Assembly (NCBI GenBank): GCA_019828565.1
Contig: JAHDYR010000004.1
Coordinates: forward strand, 248,001 to 312,000
Direction of reading: 5' to 3'
Source of the DNA: Carpediemonas membranifera
Lineage: Eukaryota > Fornicata
Length of the DNA: 64,000 nucleotides
Position 1 is the stretch's first letter, and every line of letters starts with the position of its first letter. Below, in pieces: positions 41,401-49,400 of the stretch. The notes under the pieces were generated by a model. The model had not been told where the DNA came from, did no database searches, and saw nothing but the letters and a program-made list of their open reading frames with translations. The translations under genes and the position numbers were made by a program.

Positions 41401-42656
41401 GCGACCTCATTCTTCCAGCCGCCGAGCCTGCCGCGCGAGAGGATGTCATGCTCCATAAGCCAAGCCTGTGCATCCGCGAGGATCTCAGCCACCGTACTGC
41501 CGTTCCCCGGGACACAAGTCTCCTGGAACTGGGTGGAGACAACCTCTGAGTCCAGGCCGATGAATCCACTCAACCGGAGATAATCAGAGACGGCGTCTGC
41601 AATATCACTCCTGGAGATGTTGTGGGAGGCGCGGAGGTCTACGAGCAGGCTGTAGTGGCCCTTTGGTGCAAGGGCGGCCCCGTAGTTGCTGAGGACGGAG
41701 ACGCGATCGACCAGATCATCGTCGGGGACGCCGTACCAGTGAGACTCCCACAACTCGGAAGGAAGAGTGCCCTTGACGCCGATGCCGACTGTCTGGACGG
41801 TGTTGCACACCATGCGCTGGGCGTAGGCGTTGAAGCGGCGGACGATGGGCTCGGGCGTGTGCGGGCAGGCGGCGACGAGGCGAAGGAGGCTGGGCAGCGG
41901 CATCGTGCTGACGAGCTTGCTGTATGGACGGACGACTGTCTCGTGCGCGTGGCGGATGGTGACCTTGCGGTTGATCGGGTCGACCGCGACGATCTCGTTG
42001 GAATACGAGATGCCGGACTGCTGGTCGGCCGCGAGCCGCGTGAAGAGCTCACCGCTGCCGCCAATGTGCGGGTAGACGAAGGTCCGGCTGACGTTGGTCT
42101 GCTGCGTGACCCACTCGAGCGACGCCGGGACGGCCGCGGCCTCAAAGTCGACCGCGGTGTCGATGCCGCCGTCCACGAGCCAGGCGACGCGTGTGTGGCG
42201 GTCCTGGTCGTGCTCGAGCACAGACGCGAGCAGCCCGTCGAAGTACGCGTAGTGCGACGTCAGCTCGCGCGGCCCGAAGTCCCACTCGAAGCCGTGCACG
42301 TCCTTGTGCGTCGCAGCGATGCCGCCCACGCGATCGGTCGCCTCGTACACCTGGTAGTTGTCGAACCCGAGCTCCTGCAGCCGGTGCGCCGCCCCGAGAC
42401 CCGTCGGGCCGGCGCCAATGACCAATATCGGTGACGTAAAGCTTTGGTAGTCAAGATCTGGGCCTTGTGAGTTAAACTTAGTATAATGGTCTCCTTTCCC
42501 GCCAGAATATGCGTATCCAATGAGCAGCGCGCAGAAAACGAACAACACAACGGCGCAACAAGCCGCCGAAGCATGGAGAAAGTCCTTGCGCGTTCTCGTG
42601 GCAAGAAAGACGATAGATCTTTGTCTTATTGTCCAAAGAGCTCGACTTTGTGGCAT
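38499..42656 (-). CDS. tandem fusion: UGM-like flavoprotein - DUF707 - UGM-like - degenerate DUF707-like
   Basis: 1385 residues, ATG at 42656. One N-terminal TM (about 30-50) makes it a likely type II Golgi/ER protein. The first flavoprotein domain (about 75-480) opens with VIGAGPTGLGAAHRLQELG and has GGIA and STMPLPSLL, as in eukaryotic UDP-galactopyranose mutase (UDP-Galp to UDP-Galf). A DUF707 domain follows (about 495-770): PVGGHSK, MRYDNSDW and LWDDDID, with a DDD motif like GT-A glycosyltransferases. A second UGM-like domain (about 795-1190) repeats the same motifs. The C-terminal domain (about 1220-1385) keeps DUF707 spacing (MVMGGSCAKAD, GFDHYDYAVVG) but has ILADCSK in place of DDD. 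The parts together suggest galactofuranose synthesis and transfer in one chain (inference). TATAAAG at 42893. Confidence 0.75.
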   Translation of the reverse strand: MPQSRALWTIRQRSIVFLATRTRKDFLHASAACCAVVLFVFCALLIGYAYSGGKGDHYTKFNSQGPDLDYQSFTSPILVIGAGPTGLGAAHRLQELGFDNYQVYEATDRVGGIAATHKDVHGFEWDFGPRELTSHYAYFDGLLASVLEHDQDRHTRVAWLVDGGIDTAVDFEAAAVPASLEWVTQQTNVSRTFVYPHIGGSGELFTRLAADQQSGISYSNEIVAVDPINRKVTIRHAHETVVRPYSKLVSTMPLPSLLRLVAACPHTPEPIVRRFNAYAQRMVCNTVQTVGIGVKGTLPSELWESHWYGVPDDDLVDRVSVLSNYGAALAPKGHYSLLVDLRASHNISRSDIADAVSDYLRLSGFIGLDSEVVSTQFQETCVPGNGSTVAEILADAQAWLMEHDILSRGRLGGWKNEVANIDHLFMQGVEAADAALAGVPEMTYFHPDFVNDPARGKLTGRPNIRNPPPTRIRPVADSAGEWPGIPLDASSHPGPKRCVMSIPVGGHSKRLINKIVTRFGLEQFDFIFMRYDNSDWSELPWASEVTWVDIKRQGEWWYFPRFLTPTVAEAYDYVFLWDDDIDLNPEPGKHGGELFDPMEYLRIAEKHNLQMFQPGMTHSPGWWGSKATGRQTDHNDEGRFVTFVEDMIPAFTRTFYSRVTHKHFHFDKSTGYLYDFMFARDGYRDGMGRYGVIDSTPVAHLDGGSQSVKVVDEATKAKKKEFFRRVMLEQYDYLGSAVPAAPYNPDILSGIADKFGGIVGTVGTFAEYRGVPGNIEKTRRAWETGRYGYYTYAPVLIVGAGPTGLGAAHRLQELGFDNYQVYEATDRVGGIAATHKDVHGFEWDFGPRELTSHYAYFDGLLASVLEHDQDRHTRVAWLVDGGIDTAVDFEAAAVPASLEWVTQQTNVSRTFVYPHIGGSGELFTRLAADQQSGISYSNEIVAVDPINRKVTIRHAHETVVRPYSKLVSTMLLPSLLRLVAACPHTPEPIVRRFNAYAQRMVCNTVQTVGIGVSGVLPTQLLKAHWFIVPDHPNIRRVTVLSNYGKSMAPMGHYSLLVDHEGHPGEQVEVVEGTVVFLRSCGFIADGAKIISREFREACLPANETDTPEVLADAQAWLMEHDILSRGRLGGWKNEVANIDHLFMQGVEAADAALAGVPEMTYFHPDFVNDPARGKLTGRPNQAAVVPFSALPQQVPFHHREAGNIRRIMKDGDIDYFLGPRTPQITDIPAMMVMGGSCAKADTMEKFTELLGFDHYDYAVVGQSVDREILKRSWGLHVVGYSAANRATNWLLSRLILPENSAAYRYIGILADCSKANPFDVLAAVHKMDEGLGYRPGAVPLDFVNIGRTSNTLFRREYFFEVVLPQLLNHSTLDFTDLRGNQWNIE
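39621..40261 (-). repeat. internal near-identical duplication in the UGM/DUF707 gene (block 1, copy b)
   Basis: About 640 bp nearly identical to 41775-42415 (offset 2154). It covers the FAD-binding half of each UGM-like domain. A second shared block lies at 39118-39343 versus 41269-41494 (offset 2151). The sequence between the blocks is strongly diverged in both protein and DNA. Confidence 0.85.
41775..42415 (-). repeat. internal near-identical duplication in the UGM/DUF707 gene (block 1, copy a)
   Basis: Partner of 39621-40261. The two differ at only a few bases, against clear divergence in neighbouring parts of the same domains. Confidence 0.85.
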
Positions 42657-42892
42657 GGTGCGCTGTGCTTGACAGGCTCCTGAAAGTGCAGATTAAGGCA
42701 GGACCGAATTGTGAGGCTGGCAGAGTCCTTGTTGGTCATGCTAGGGCTCTTTGTGTCTGCTGGACTCAACCTGGTTTCAGCTGTGGTGACGCCTTGTCAG
42801 GTGATCATATTTTGCAGCTTACCGGGCCACCCGCAGGGAATGGACGGCCGACTGGCTCAATAACCACTTCGCGCCAGATTCCACGATAGATG

Positions 42893-42899
42893 CTTTATA
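42893..42899 (-). promoter_or_regulatory. TATA-box-like element upstream of the UGM/DUF707 gene
   Basis: TATAAAG on the minus strand, about 237 nt upstream of the ATG at 42656, just before the stop of the next minus-strand gene. Confidence 0.35.
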
Positions 42900-42911
42900 C
42901 CACTTCACTGT

Positions 42912-43253
42912 TCAAACTGACGATGTCGCCCTCACGTTTACAGCGACGACCTTGACGAAGTTCCGCGTGTCAGCCTCCCCGGGCCCTTCCCTGATCGTCA
43001 GACGATCATCACCGTCCACCTCGAATGTGGAGAACAAGCCGGCCGAGTCACGGAAACATAGGGTGTCGCCCCCGTCATCGGACTCTTCCTCTGATTCATC
43101 TTCGTCAGTGTCTACCTCAAGCTCTGTGAGGCGGCCGAACTCGGTGATCTCATACGGCACCACTATGCCGTTGATCCAAGTGTTCCCGTCCGTGACGACG
43201 AGACACATCGAAGCATCACAGTACATGCCCTTGATAGCATGCGGAATGTGCAT
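42912..43253 (-). CDS. acidic beta-rich protein, or C-terminal half of the gene starting at 43704
   Basis: 113 residues with an ATG at 43253. A hydrophobic beta-like start (CLVVTDGNTWINGIVVPYE) precedes an Asp/Glu/Ser cluster and another beta-like segment. It overlaps the end of the upstream frame by 38 bases in a different frame. A single-base slip near the AAAA at about 43264 would join the two. I find no GT-AG intron of suitable length that would do so. Function unknown. Confidence 0.45.
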   Translation of the reverse strand: MHIPHAIKGMYCDASMCLVVTDGNTWINGIVVPYEITEFGRLTELEVDTDEDESEEESDDGGDTLCFRDSAGLFSTFEVDGDDRLTIREGPGEADTRNFVKVVAVNVRATSSV

Positions 43254-43704
43254 AGGCCTGGCGCTTTTGAAGCTCGTCCTCGAGGTCGGGATTGGCCCCA
43301 GCTTCCATGAGGATGGCCCACAGCGTTCCCTGGAGCAGGGTGTGCAGGGCGTCGGGAAGCTCCATGTTCTCGTCGAGCTCGACGTTCATCGACAGCGGGG
43401 GGCCGTCGGTGAGGATGGAGCGGGCGCGGTCGAGGAGGGTCTGGGCCTCGGGCTTGAGCGCAGTGATTCTGGACAGCTTCGACTGGAGCTCCTCGAGATC
43501 AACGCTTGTTGCCTTCTTCTCGGCATTCTCAAGTCTGATCGATGGCATGTTTGCCCGAAAGTGCCGTGAGAAGGCATGGGAAAGCAAGGAGGGGATGTTT
43601 CCTGGGATCTCGGAGGCTGCTGCGAGCGAGAGACGATAAGCTGCGATCAGCTCCTCGCGTACATCCGAGAATGTGCGTTCATCGCCATCGAGCTTCGTTT
43701 CCAT
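43216..43704 (-). CDS. helical protein of unknown function, possibly frameshifted
   Basis: 162 residues from the ATG at 43704; the frame extends to a TTG at 43737. Charged amphipathic helices, with no membrane segment or signal peptide. The last about 18 residues (after LEDELQK) look like out-of-frame translation. The neighbouring frame (42912-43253) continues with better composition, so the two may be one gene of about 260 residues broken by a base error or mutation. Confidence 0.5.
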   Translation of the reverse strand: METKLDGDERTFSDVREELIAAYRLSLAAASEIPGNIPSLLSHAFSRHFRANMPSIRLENAEKKATSVDLEELQSKLSRITALKPEAQTLLDRARSILTDGPPLSMNVELDENMELPDALHTLLQGTLWAILMEAGANPDLEDELQKRQAYAHSACYQGHVL

Positions 43705-43935
43705 GCGGACGTCAGCCTCAAATTCTGCAGGGTCCAAAAAGTCTTCTCAACCGTGTCACACCATCGTCTTCGTCATCTTAGTCTGTTGTGAGAGACACTA
43801 GTGGTGGAAAGCGGATGTAGCTGGTAGTAAAGACGCTTTGTGTTGTATGATGCTGGTTTCTTGTGTTTTGAGGGATGCTGCCAGCTGATGAACCCTGAAA
43901 AGAAATGATCGATGCAGGCAGCTCAATAGACTCCA

Positions 43936-44460
43936 ATGCCTTCCAAGATATACACGGTGAAGGCTTCCGTTAACAAGGCTATTGGCGAGATTAACGGTGG
44001 AGGCGATAACAACGCGCCGCGGCGAGGAAACCTTGAACCCGGCATGCGTTCTTTCACGCAGGCTAAGTACACATTCACTTGCCTGCTTGCGTGCGTCTCT
44101 GCATCTGCGCACGCGTTGACTGGCATCATGTTCCGGCACAACGTCGTCGTGAGTGTCACGATGGTCTCGGAATTCCGCACTTCCATCGTGTGCCCATACT
44201 GCAAAGCACACTTCAGACGTGTGGTGCACACACACCGCACCATGCTCTGCCAGAATCCCGCGTGCGAGGGAGCTCCATGGCGCGTTGAACGGCTACGTCG
44301 GCATCCCGAGCAGAGAGACATACTTCTCAATCTCTCTCACCGAGATAAGAGCGCCAGCGAGAACATCCTTTGGTGCTCCTTCGATGCAACTTCAGATCAG
44401 ATAGAGCAATCTCCTTTCCACTACGACTCCCAGAGAGGTGCTCTTCCTCGCTATCATTAA
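43936..44460 (+). CDS. Fanzor/TnpB-like C-terminal domain protein 2
   Basis: 174 residues, ATG at 43936, paralogous to 37418-38113. Shared elements are SEFRTS (about 78), the zinc ribbon C-x2-C-x15-C-x4-C with identical spacing (CPYC...CQNPAC) and LNLSHRDKSASENIL (about 131-145, RuvC-III aspartate). The N-terminal 75 residues do not align with protein 1 and look non-conserved. It lies on the opposite strand, 6 kb from protein 1. The RuvC-I region is missing, so cutting activity on its own is not expected. Downstream lies a GC-rich imperfect palindrome (about 44480-44498). Confidence 0.55.
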   Translation: MPSKIYTVKASVNKAIGEINGGGDNNAPRRGNLEPGMRSFTQAKYTFTCLLACVSASAHALTGIMFRHNVVVSVTMVSEFRTSIVCPYCKAHFRRVVHTHRTMLCQNPACEGAPWRVERLRRHPEQRDILLNLSHRDKSASENILWCSFDATSDQIEQSPFHYDSQRGALPRYH

Positions 44461-44479
44461 CTTGCTAAGTTGAGCAAAC

Positions 44480-44498
44480 ACGCGCTGCAGCGGCGCGT
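44480..44498. other. GC-rich hairpin downstream of Fanzor-like protein 2
   Basis: ACGCGCTGCAGCGGCGCGT: six-base-pair stem ACGCGC/GCGCGT, overlapping the palindrome CGCTGCAGCG. It starts about 20 nt past the stop codon. TnpB/Fanzor guide RNAs come from the 3' end of their genes, so this is a place to look for one; the sequence alone does not show it is transcribed. Confidence 0.3.
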
Positions 44499-44579
44499 GA
44501 TATGCTGCGCACGATTGATAGAGTATGATGAACCACACTGCGATCCTGATACTGCTTGGATCACTGTGTGTTTTGGACT

Positions 44580-44605
44580 CAACAATTCTAATCCTGCGCG
44601 GCACA
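44580..44605 (-). repeat. 26-bp perfect inverted repeat, right copy
   Basis: Exact reverse complement of 38265-38290. It ends 11 bases before the ATG of the glycosyltransferase gene (44616), so it would lie in that gene's leader or promoter. Confidence 0.85.
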
Positions 44606-44615
44606 TGCAGTGTGC

Positions 44616-46325
44616 ATGTTCAGTCTAGTTTTCCTGCTGCTGATTGTTTTTAATGCAGAGGCTTTCGTGACTATCGTGGCCTTTACGTCCTTCTGGGCGA
44701 TCCTTGCCATCTCTCGGTACAAGCTGCGCGGAGTAACTAACAATTACCCTGAAGCCGTGAACGCGGAGCGTACGATGCCCCTTGTATCCGTAGTAATGCC
44801 TATCAAGGGCTTTAACCCAGAGAAGCTCAACTTCTGGCGCGCACAGACGTCCACGTCCTACCAAAACGTCGAGTTCGTCTTCGTGACGGAGAGTAAGAAC
44901 GACCCCGCCACTGAGCACATCGAGGACTTCCTCAGGGAGTTCTACGCCAACCGTAGCCCGTCTGACAGCCGCCACATCGAGTGCAAGCAGGTCATCTCTG
45001 GCCTCTCCTGGCATAACGCCCAGAAGATTCACAACATGATCGCCGGCACCCAGGCGTCCAACCTCGACTCCCGCTACACCCTCTTCCTCGACGACGACCT
45101 CGGGACGAACCCCAACACCATTGAGATCCTCGTCAGGGCGATTGAGGAAGGCATGGCCAACCCCGACGACGAGGACGAGAAGCCTAAGAACTGGATCAGC
45201 ACGGGCTACATCGTGGAGGTGCCCCCGCCCGAGACGAAGTCGACTCTGATGTCTCACTTCCTGTCGCTCTACCGCATCATCAACCTCTCGTCGTTCGCCA
45301 ACAAGTACTGCCCCTTCGCCTGGGGCGGCTGCTTCATGATCCGCACGGCCGACCTGAGGGCCAACCGGCACGGCATCCTGGACATCTGGCGCGACGGCGG
45401 CTACTCGGACGACATGGCCGTCAGCAACATCGCCCACCAGACGGGCAAGAGGATCGTGGCCGACCCGCGCGTACTCTTCAGAGGCGACCTCCGCGTGGTC
45501 GAGCCCGTCAAGAAGACGTTCAACTTCGTCCAGCGCCAGTTCGTCACGCTCGACACGTACTTCACCAGGGCAGACTGGCTCCAGAACAGACTGCAGGTCA
45601 CCCTCGCAGCCCTGGCCCTGCCCGTGATCCTCATCCCCACCCTCTCCGTGATCACCCAGCTCGCGTCCATCGGCCCCTGGGCGGTGTGGTCGCTGTACCA
45701 GTACGTCTCGGACAGGACCCCGCCCTCGCCCTACCTCGCCCTCGACGCACTCATGCTCACTCTCATCCTCATCGCCGCGTACCTCGCCATTGTTGTCAAC
45801 AAGTGGACGCTTACGGTGCTCGTAGACGTGGTGGCCGGCCAGCAGGGCAAGGAGCGGGGCGAGCCCTTCATGTTCAAGAAGTGGGGCTTCGTCGCGGGTG
45901 CCATCATCTACATGGTCGCCGCCCCCACCTTCGCCGTGTCAACCGTGGCCAAACGCACCGTCGACTGGTACGGCGTGCTCTACTCGAAGCAGGGCGGCCG
46001 CATCGTCCGCTGTGCCCGCCACCCGGACGACATGAGACGGCTGGGTGAGCTGGCCGACGACGAGGAGCTCCACCCCTTCGCACAGCACGCTGAGGACGCC
46101 AGGACGGAGCCCCGGGCAGAGATGGCGGGGAGGACGTACGTCGTGGAGCCCGAGACCCGCAAGAACAGGGGCTGGCTGTCCAGAGACCGCGAGGCGTCAC
46201 TCGCAGCAGCGGTGAAGGACAACAGCGAGCTTGGGGGGCAGAAGACGTGTGTCCTGATGCTGAACCCGACGACGGACGGCGTCAGGGCGCGGGTCACGGA
46301 GGTAAGGTCGCTTAATGGAGTGTAA
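44616..46325 (+). CDS. ceramide glucosyltransferase-like (GT21/GT2) membrane glycosyltransferase
   Basis: 569 residues from the ATG at 44616; a GTG six bases earlier is in frame. An N-terminal membrane segment (1-32) precedes a GT-A domain with PLVSVVMPIKGF, FLDDDLG (metal/nucleotide Asp about 157), GGYSDDM (about 262, putative base region) and VQRQFV (about 305, in place of Q/R-x-x-R-W). Several C-terminal TM segments follow (about 325-350, 370-395 and 425-450), then a cytosolic tail of about 110 residues with basic and acidic patches. This resembles UGCG, which moves glucose from UDP-Glc to ceramide at the Golgi; other processive GT2 enzymes share the layout. The long tail is unusual. Confidence 0.72.
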   Translation: MFSLVFLLLIVFNAEAFVTIVAFTSFWAILAISRYKLRGVTNNYPEAVNAERTMPLVSVVMPIKGFNPEKLNFWRAQTSTSYQNVEFVFVTESKNDPATEHIEDFLREFYANRSPSDSRHIECKQVISGLSWHNAQKIHNMIAGTQASNLDSRYTLFLDDDLGTNPNTIEILVRAIEEGMANPDDEDEKPKNWISTGYIVEVPPPETKSTLMSHFLSLYRIINLSSFANKYCPFAWGGCFMIRTADLRANRHGILDIWRDGGYSDDMAVSNIAHQTGKRIVADPRVLFRGDLRVVEPVKKTFNFVQRQFVTLDTYFTRADWLQNRLQVTLAALALPVILIPTLSVITQLASIGPWAVWSLYQYVSDRTPPSPYLALDALMLTLILIAAYLAIVVNKWTLTVLVDVVAGQQGKERGEPFMFKKWGFVAGAIIYMVAAPTFAVSTVAKRTVDWYGVLYSKQGGRIVRCARHPDDMRRLGELADDEELHPFAQHAEDARTEPRAEMAGRTYVVEPETRKNRGWLSRDREASLAAAVKDNSELGGQKTCVLMLNPTTDGVRARVTEVRSLNGV

Positions 46326-46442
46326 ACCGCGTTTTCTTAGTTTAGGGAGAGTGTTGGAGGCTAGGCTGTGTGTTGAACCGCGATATTTGACTGTCAGGGT
46401 GGGTTCGATCAGATTTTGAGTTTGATCGAAAAGGACGAACGG

Positions 46443-49400
46443 ATGTCTGCTCGAGGGACACGTGCTACACAGCGACAGCGATCGCTCTTAAGGCATTCTT
46501 TTGTCTCCGAGAACCGGCCTACGTTCACGTCCCGCTCTACGCTCATCACCAACATGCAGCAGGAGGAGGACAAGAACTTTAAGGCTTTTGGCAACATTAG
46601 TTTCACTATTAACCCCACTGCGTTTAACGAAACCATCGAAGGCTTCACTCTAGGGCGTACCAAGCTCGCTAACCAGATCGAGCGCCTGATATTTTCCGTT
46701 TCTGGCCTTGGGGAGATGCATGTTCTCGCAGCCGAACAGATCCACCTCGAATCCCTTGGAAACCAGCCCGTATCAGACTCAGACCCAGCGGAGAAGGCTT
46801 CAGACGCTTGGTTCGTCACACCCAAGGAGACTACCTTCGCCCTCAACGAGGACATGGCCCTCTGCGTCGCCAGAGACTGGGCCGGTGCATACGCCGTCTT
46901 CTTCGTGGACCACCGTACAAAACAGCGCGGCAACGCCATCCTCGCGGGCCTTCCCATCTCCGACCGGGTCACACTGGTCCGGGACGACGTAGTGGACCCG
47001 AGCAAGGACGTACGCCGCCTCACACTCGCGGTTGACGACACAGAGCTCACGTTCACAACCAACGCGGCCAGCAGGAATAGTCTGTGCAAGGCGCTGTCCG
47101 TAGCCGTCCGGGCAATGTACCCCGCCTCTGATACTGTCGGGGCCAAGCTTCTTATGCGTATGTTGTCGGTTGACTTCGCACTCAGTAGGATCGATGACGA
47201 CGATGAGCTCGTGCAGCTACCCGTGGAGGCCCTGCCCTCTTCAAAGCTGCAAGGGCTCGTGGAGAAGATGAAGAGCCTTCCATCCGCAACCATGGAGGCT
47301 AAGGCAAGGCGTAGAGCACTGCTGGAGATCAGGAAGATGGTGAGGAACAACGAGACCCGCAACTTGCTCATCACGGCCCTCGCAGGCGAGCTCGAGGCCA
47401 TTTGCTCAGCCCCGAATATTGCCCAGCAGTTCACGACCCTCAACAACCTCCTACCCGCGATAGAGCAGATGATAGTCTACCCCTGGAAGCACGGGGCGGC
47501 GTTCAACGGGACTCTGGCCCGTGTGCTGGTCGGGGACGACGAGCCCGACCTAGTCTCACTCAAGACACGACTGGAGACGAGGCTGGAGAAGCAGAACCTG
47601 CAGCAGGGCAACCGCACCGCCTGCGAGGGTCTGCTTGCCCGCACCGTCCAGCTCCAGCGGGAGATGACCGCTCTCGACGCTCTCTCGGCGAACTACCCCA
47701 AGGAGGGCCGCACATCTCTCGCCCCCGTCTCTTTCCCCGCTGACTTCCACGTTGACGAGCTTATTGAGAGCATGCGCGGTGTGGTGAAGACGGCGTGGCA
47801 GCCGGGTCTTTACGTGGCGGCCCTGGTCATCGACGAGGCCGACCAGACCGTCCTCATTGAATCCTCAGGCAACCTGCCCAGCGTGCTGGTGTCAGATCCT
47901 ATCTCATCCCCCATGAAGATGGAGGAGTTCAGTCCTGAGGACGCCATGTGGCTGCGGTCGTCTGCCGCGAGGGATGCAAAGATCATCGCCACGGACAAGC
48001 GGACCGTGAGCAACTCCACCGACCTGCGCGGCAAGGTGCTCAGCGGCCTCGTGGAGCTCAGCAAGACCCTCAACCTGCAAGAACTCGGTCTACCCTACGA
48101 CAGGCTCGTCGTCCTCAGCAACCCAAGGCGGGGCAAGAGTGACGCGTCGACTCCACCCCCTGATGGCGAGGCAGACTCGTCGTACCAGAACGACAAGGCC
48201 GACCCGGACAGGTCGATCAGGGTCGTGCTCCACGTGAGACTTGTTAACAGTGGAGTCAAGCCCGATGATAAGAAGAACAAGAGACGGCAGGCGAAGGAGG
48301 CCACTGGGTACAAGATCAGAGGCGCCTCCTGGGTCTCCTGCAATGACGCCGAGCTCGCCCTCTACCACTCCTACGCGGGCGTATCTAAGAACGTGAATAT
48401 GGAGTCACTCCCCAAGGGTTTCGACGGCATCAGATTCATCAGGGCCGCGGAGGACTACTACCGCCTGAGGCAGCCCCAGGCAGACGTGCCCGCCGGGGTC
48501 CACCTGACCCGAGTCCATCTCCTGCCAGACATCACAGGAGACTACGTCCTCGTCGACACGGTCTCGCGGCAGCTGCCCGTCTACTCTCTCGACGGCTGTG
48601 TGGGCACCAGCTACGTCCCCATGGATGCTGACCTATGGGGTTGGGTGCAGTCCATCGCTGTGCACAGGGCCAGAGAGGGGCCGACGAGCAGTTTAAGGGT
48701 CGACCCTGAGGTGGACAAGGAGAAGGTGTTCATCGTGGAGAGGCTCAGAGAGGCGTACATGTCCGCGTTGGAGGACATGATAGCCGACTGGGGCGACGAG
48801 GGCGTGCTTTACGATAGCACGCCCATCCTGCTCGACGAAGACCAGCGGATCCAGCTCATCCCGTACATCACCGTATGGGAGAGCGCCGAGCTCCCTCCAG
48901 CCATCAGGCCCGACTACGTGTGGCGTCCTATCGAGTCGATCGAGACCGACTACGCCACGCGGCACCAGGGACTGCGGCTCAGCCAGTACCGGGCGGACGT
49001 CGTCAGAGCAGAGGAGTCTCTGAGAGAGGCTAGGGCCCTCGCAAGAACCACTGGCAACGGCAACGCTGTACGTCTCGCCCAGGGAGCCCTCGAGGCCAAG
49101 CAGACCGTGTGGCAACCCATGCGGTGGCTCACCCCTGTCCAGGCTTGGGCTGCCCTTGGCATGAAGTCGGTGCTCGAGCCGTTCTCCAAGCAGCTGGCGG
49201 ACCCAGCCTTCCCTATATCAGAGTTGCTTGCTCAGGCAAACCAGCGGTATCTGATGGACGTCGGGGGGATCACAAACGACTTTGTGTTTAGAGTGGTCAC
49301 GTCTCGCGTGTCATCAGATGATCTTCAAATGGCCTTGAAGAAGCACTACTCTGACGTGGTCGAGCCCGTTCTCCGGCTGCTGAACACCTCTGATGGTGAG

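Noticed and set aside
38265-44605. Complete transposon with 26-bp terminal repeats
   Set aside because: No target-site duplication, no full-length transposase or nuclease inside, and one Fanzor-like gene lies outside the repeats. Kept only as a finding.
46395-46430. GGTTCGATC as a tRNA T-loop
   Set aside because: No acceptor stem, anticodon arm or A-box at the right distance; no tRNA-like fold found.
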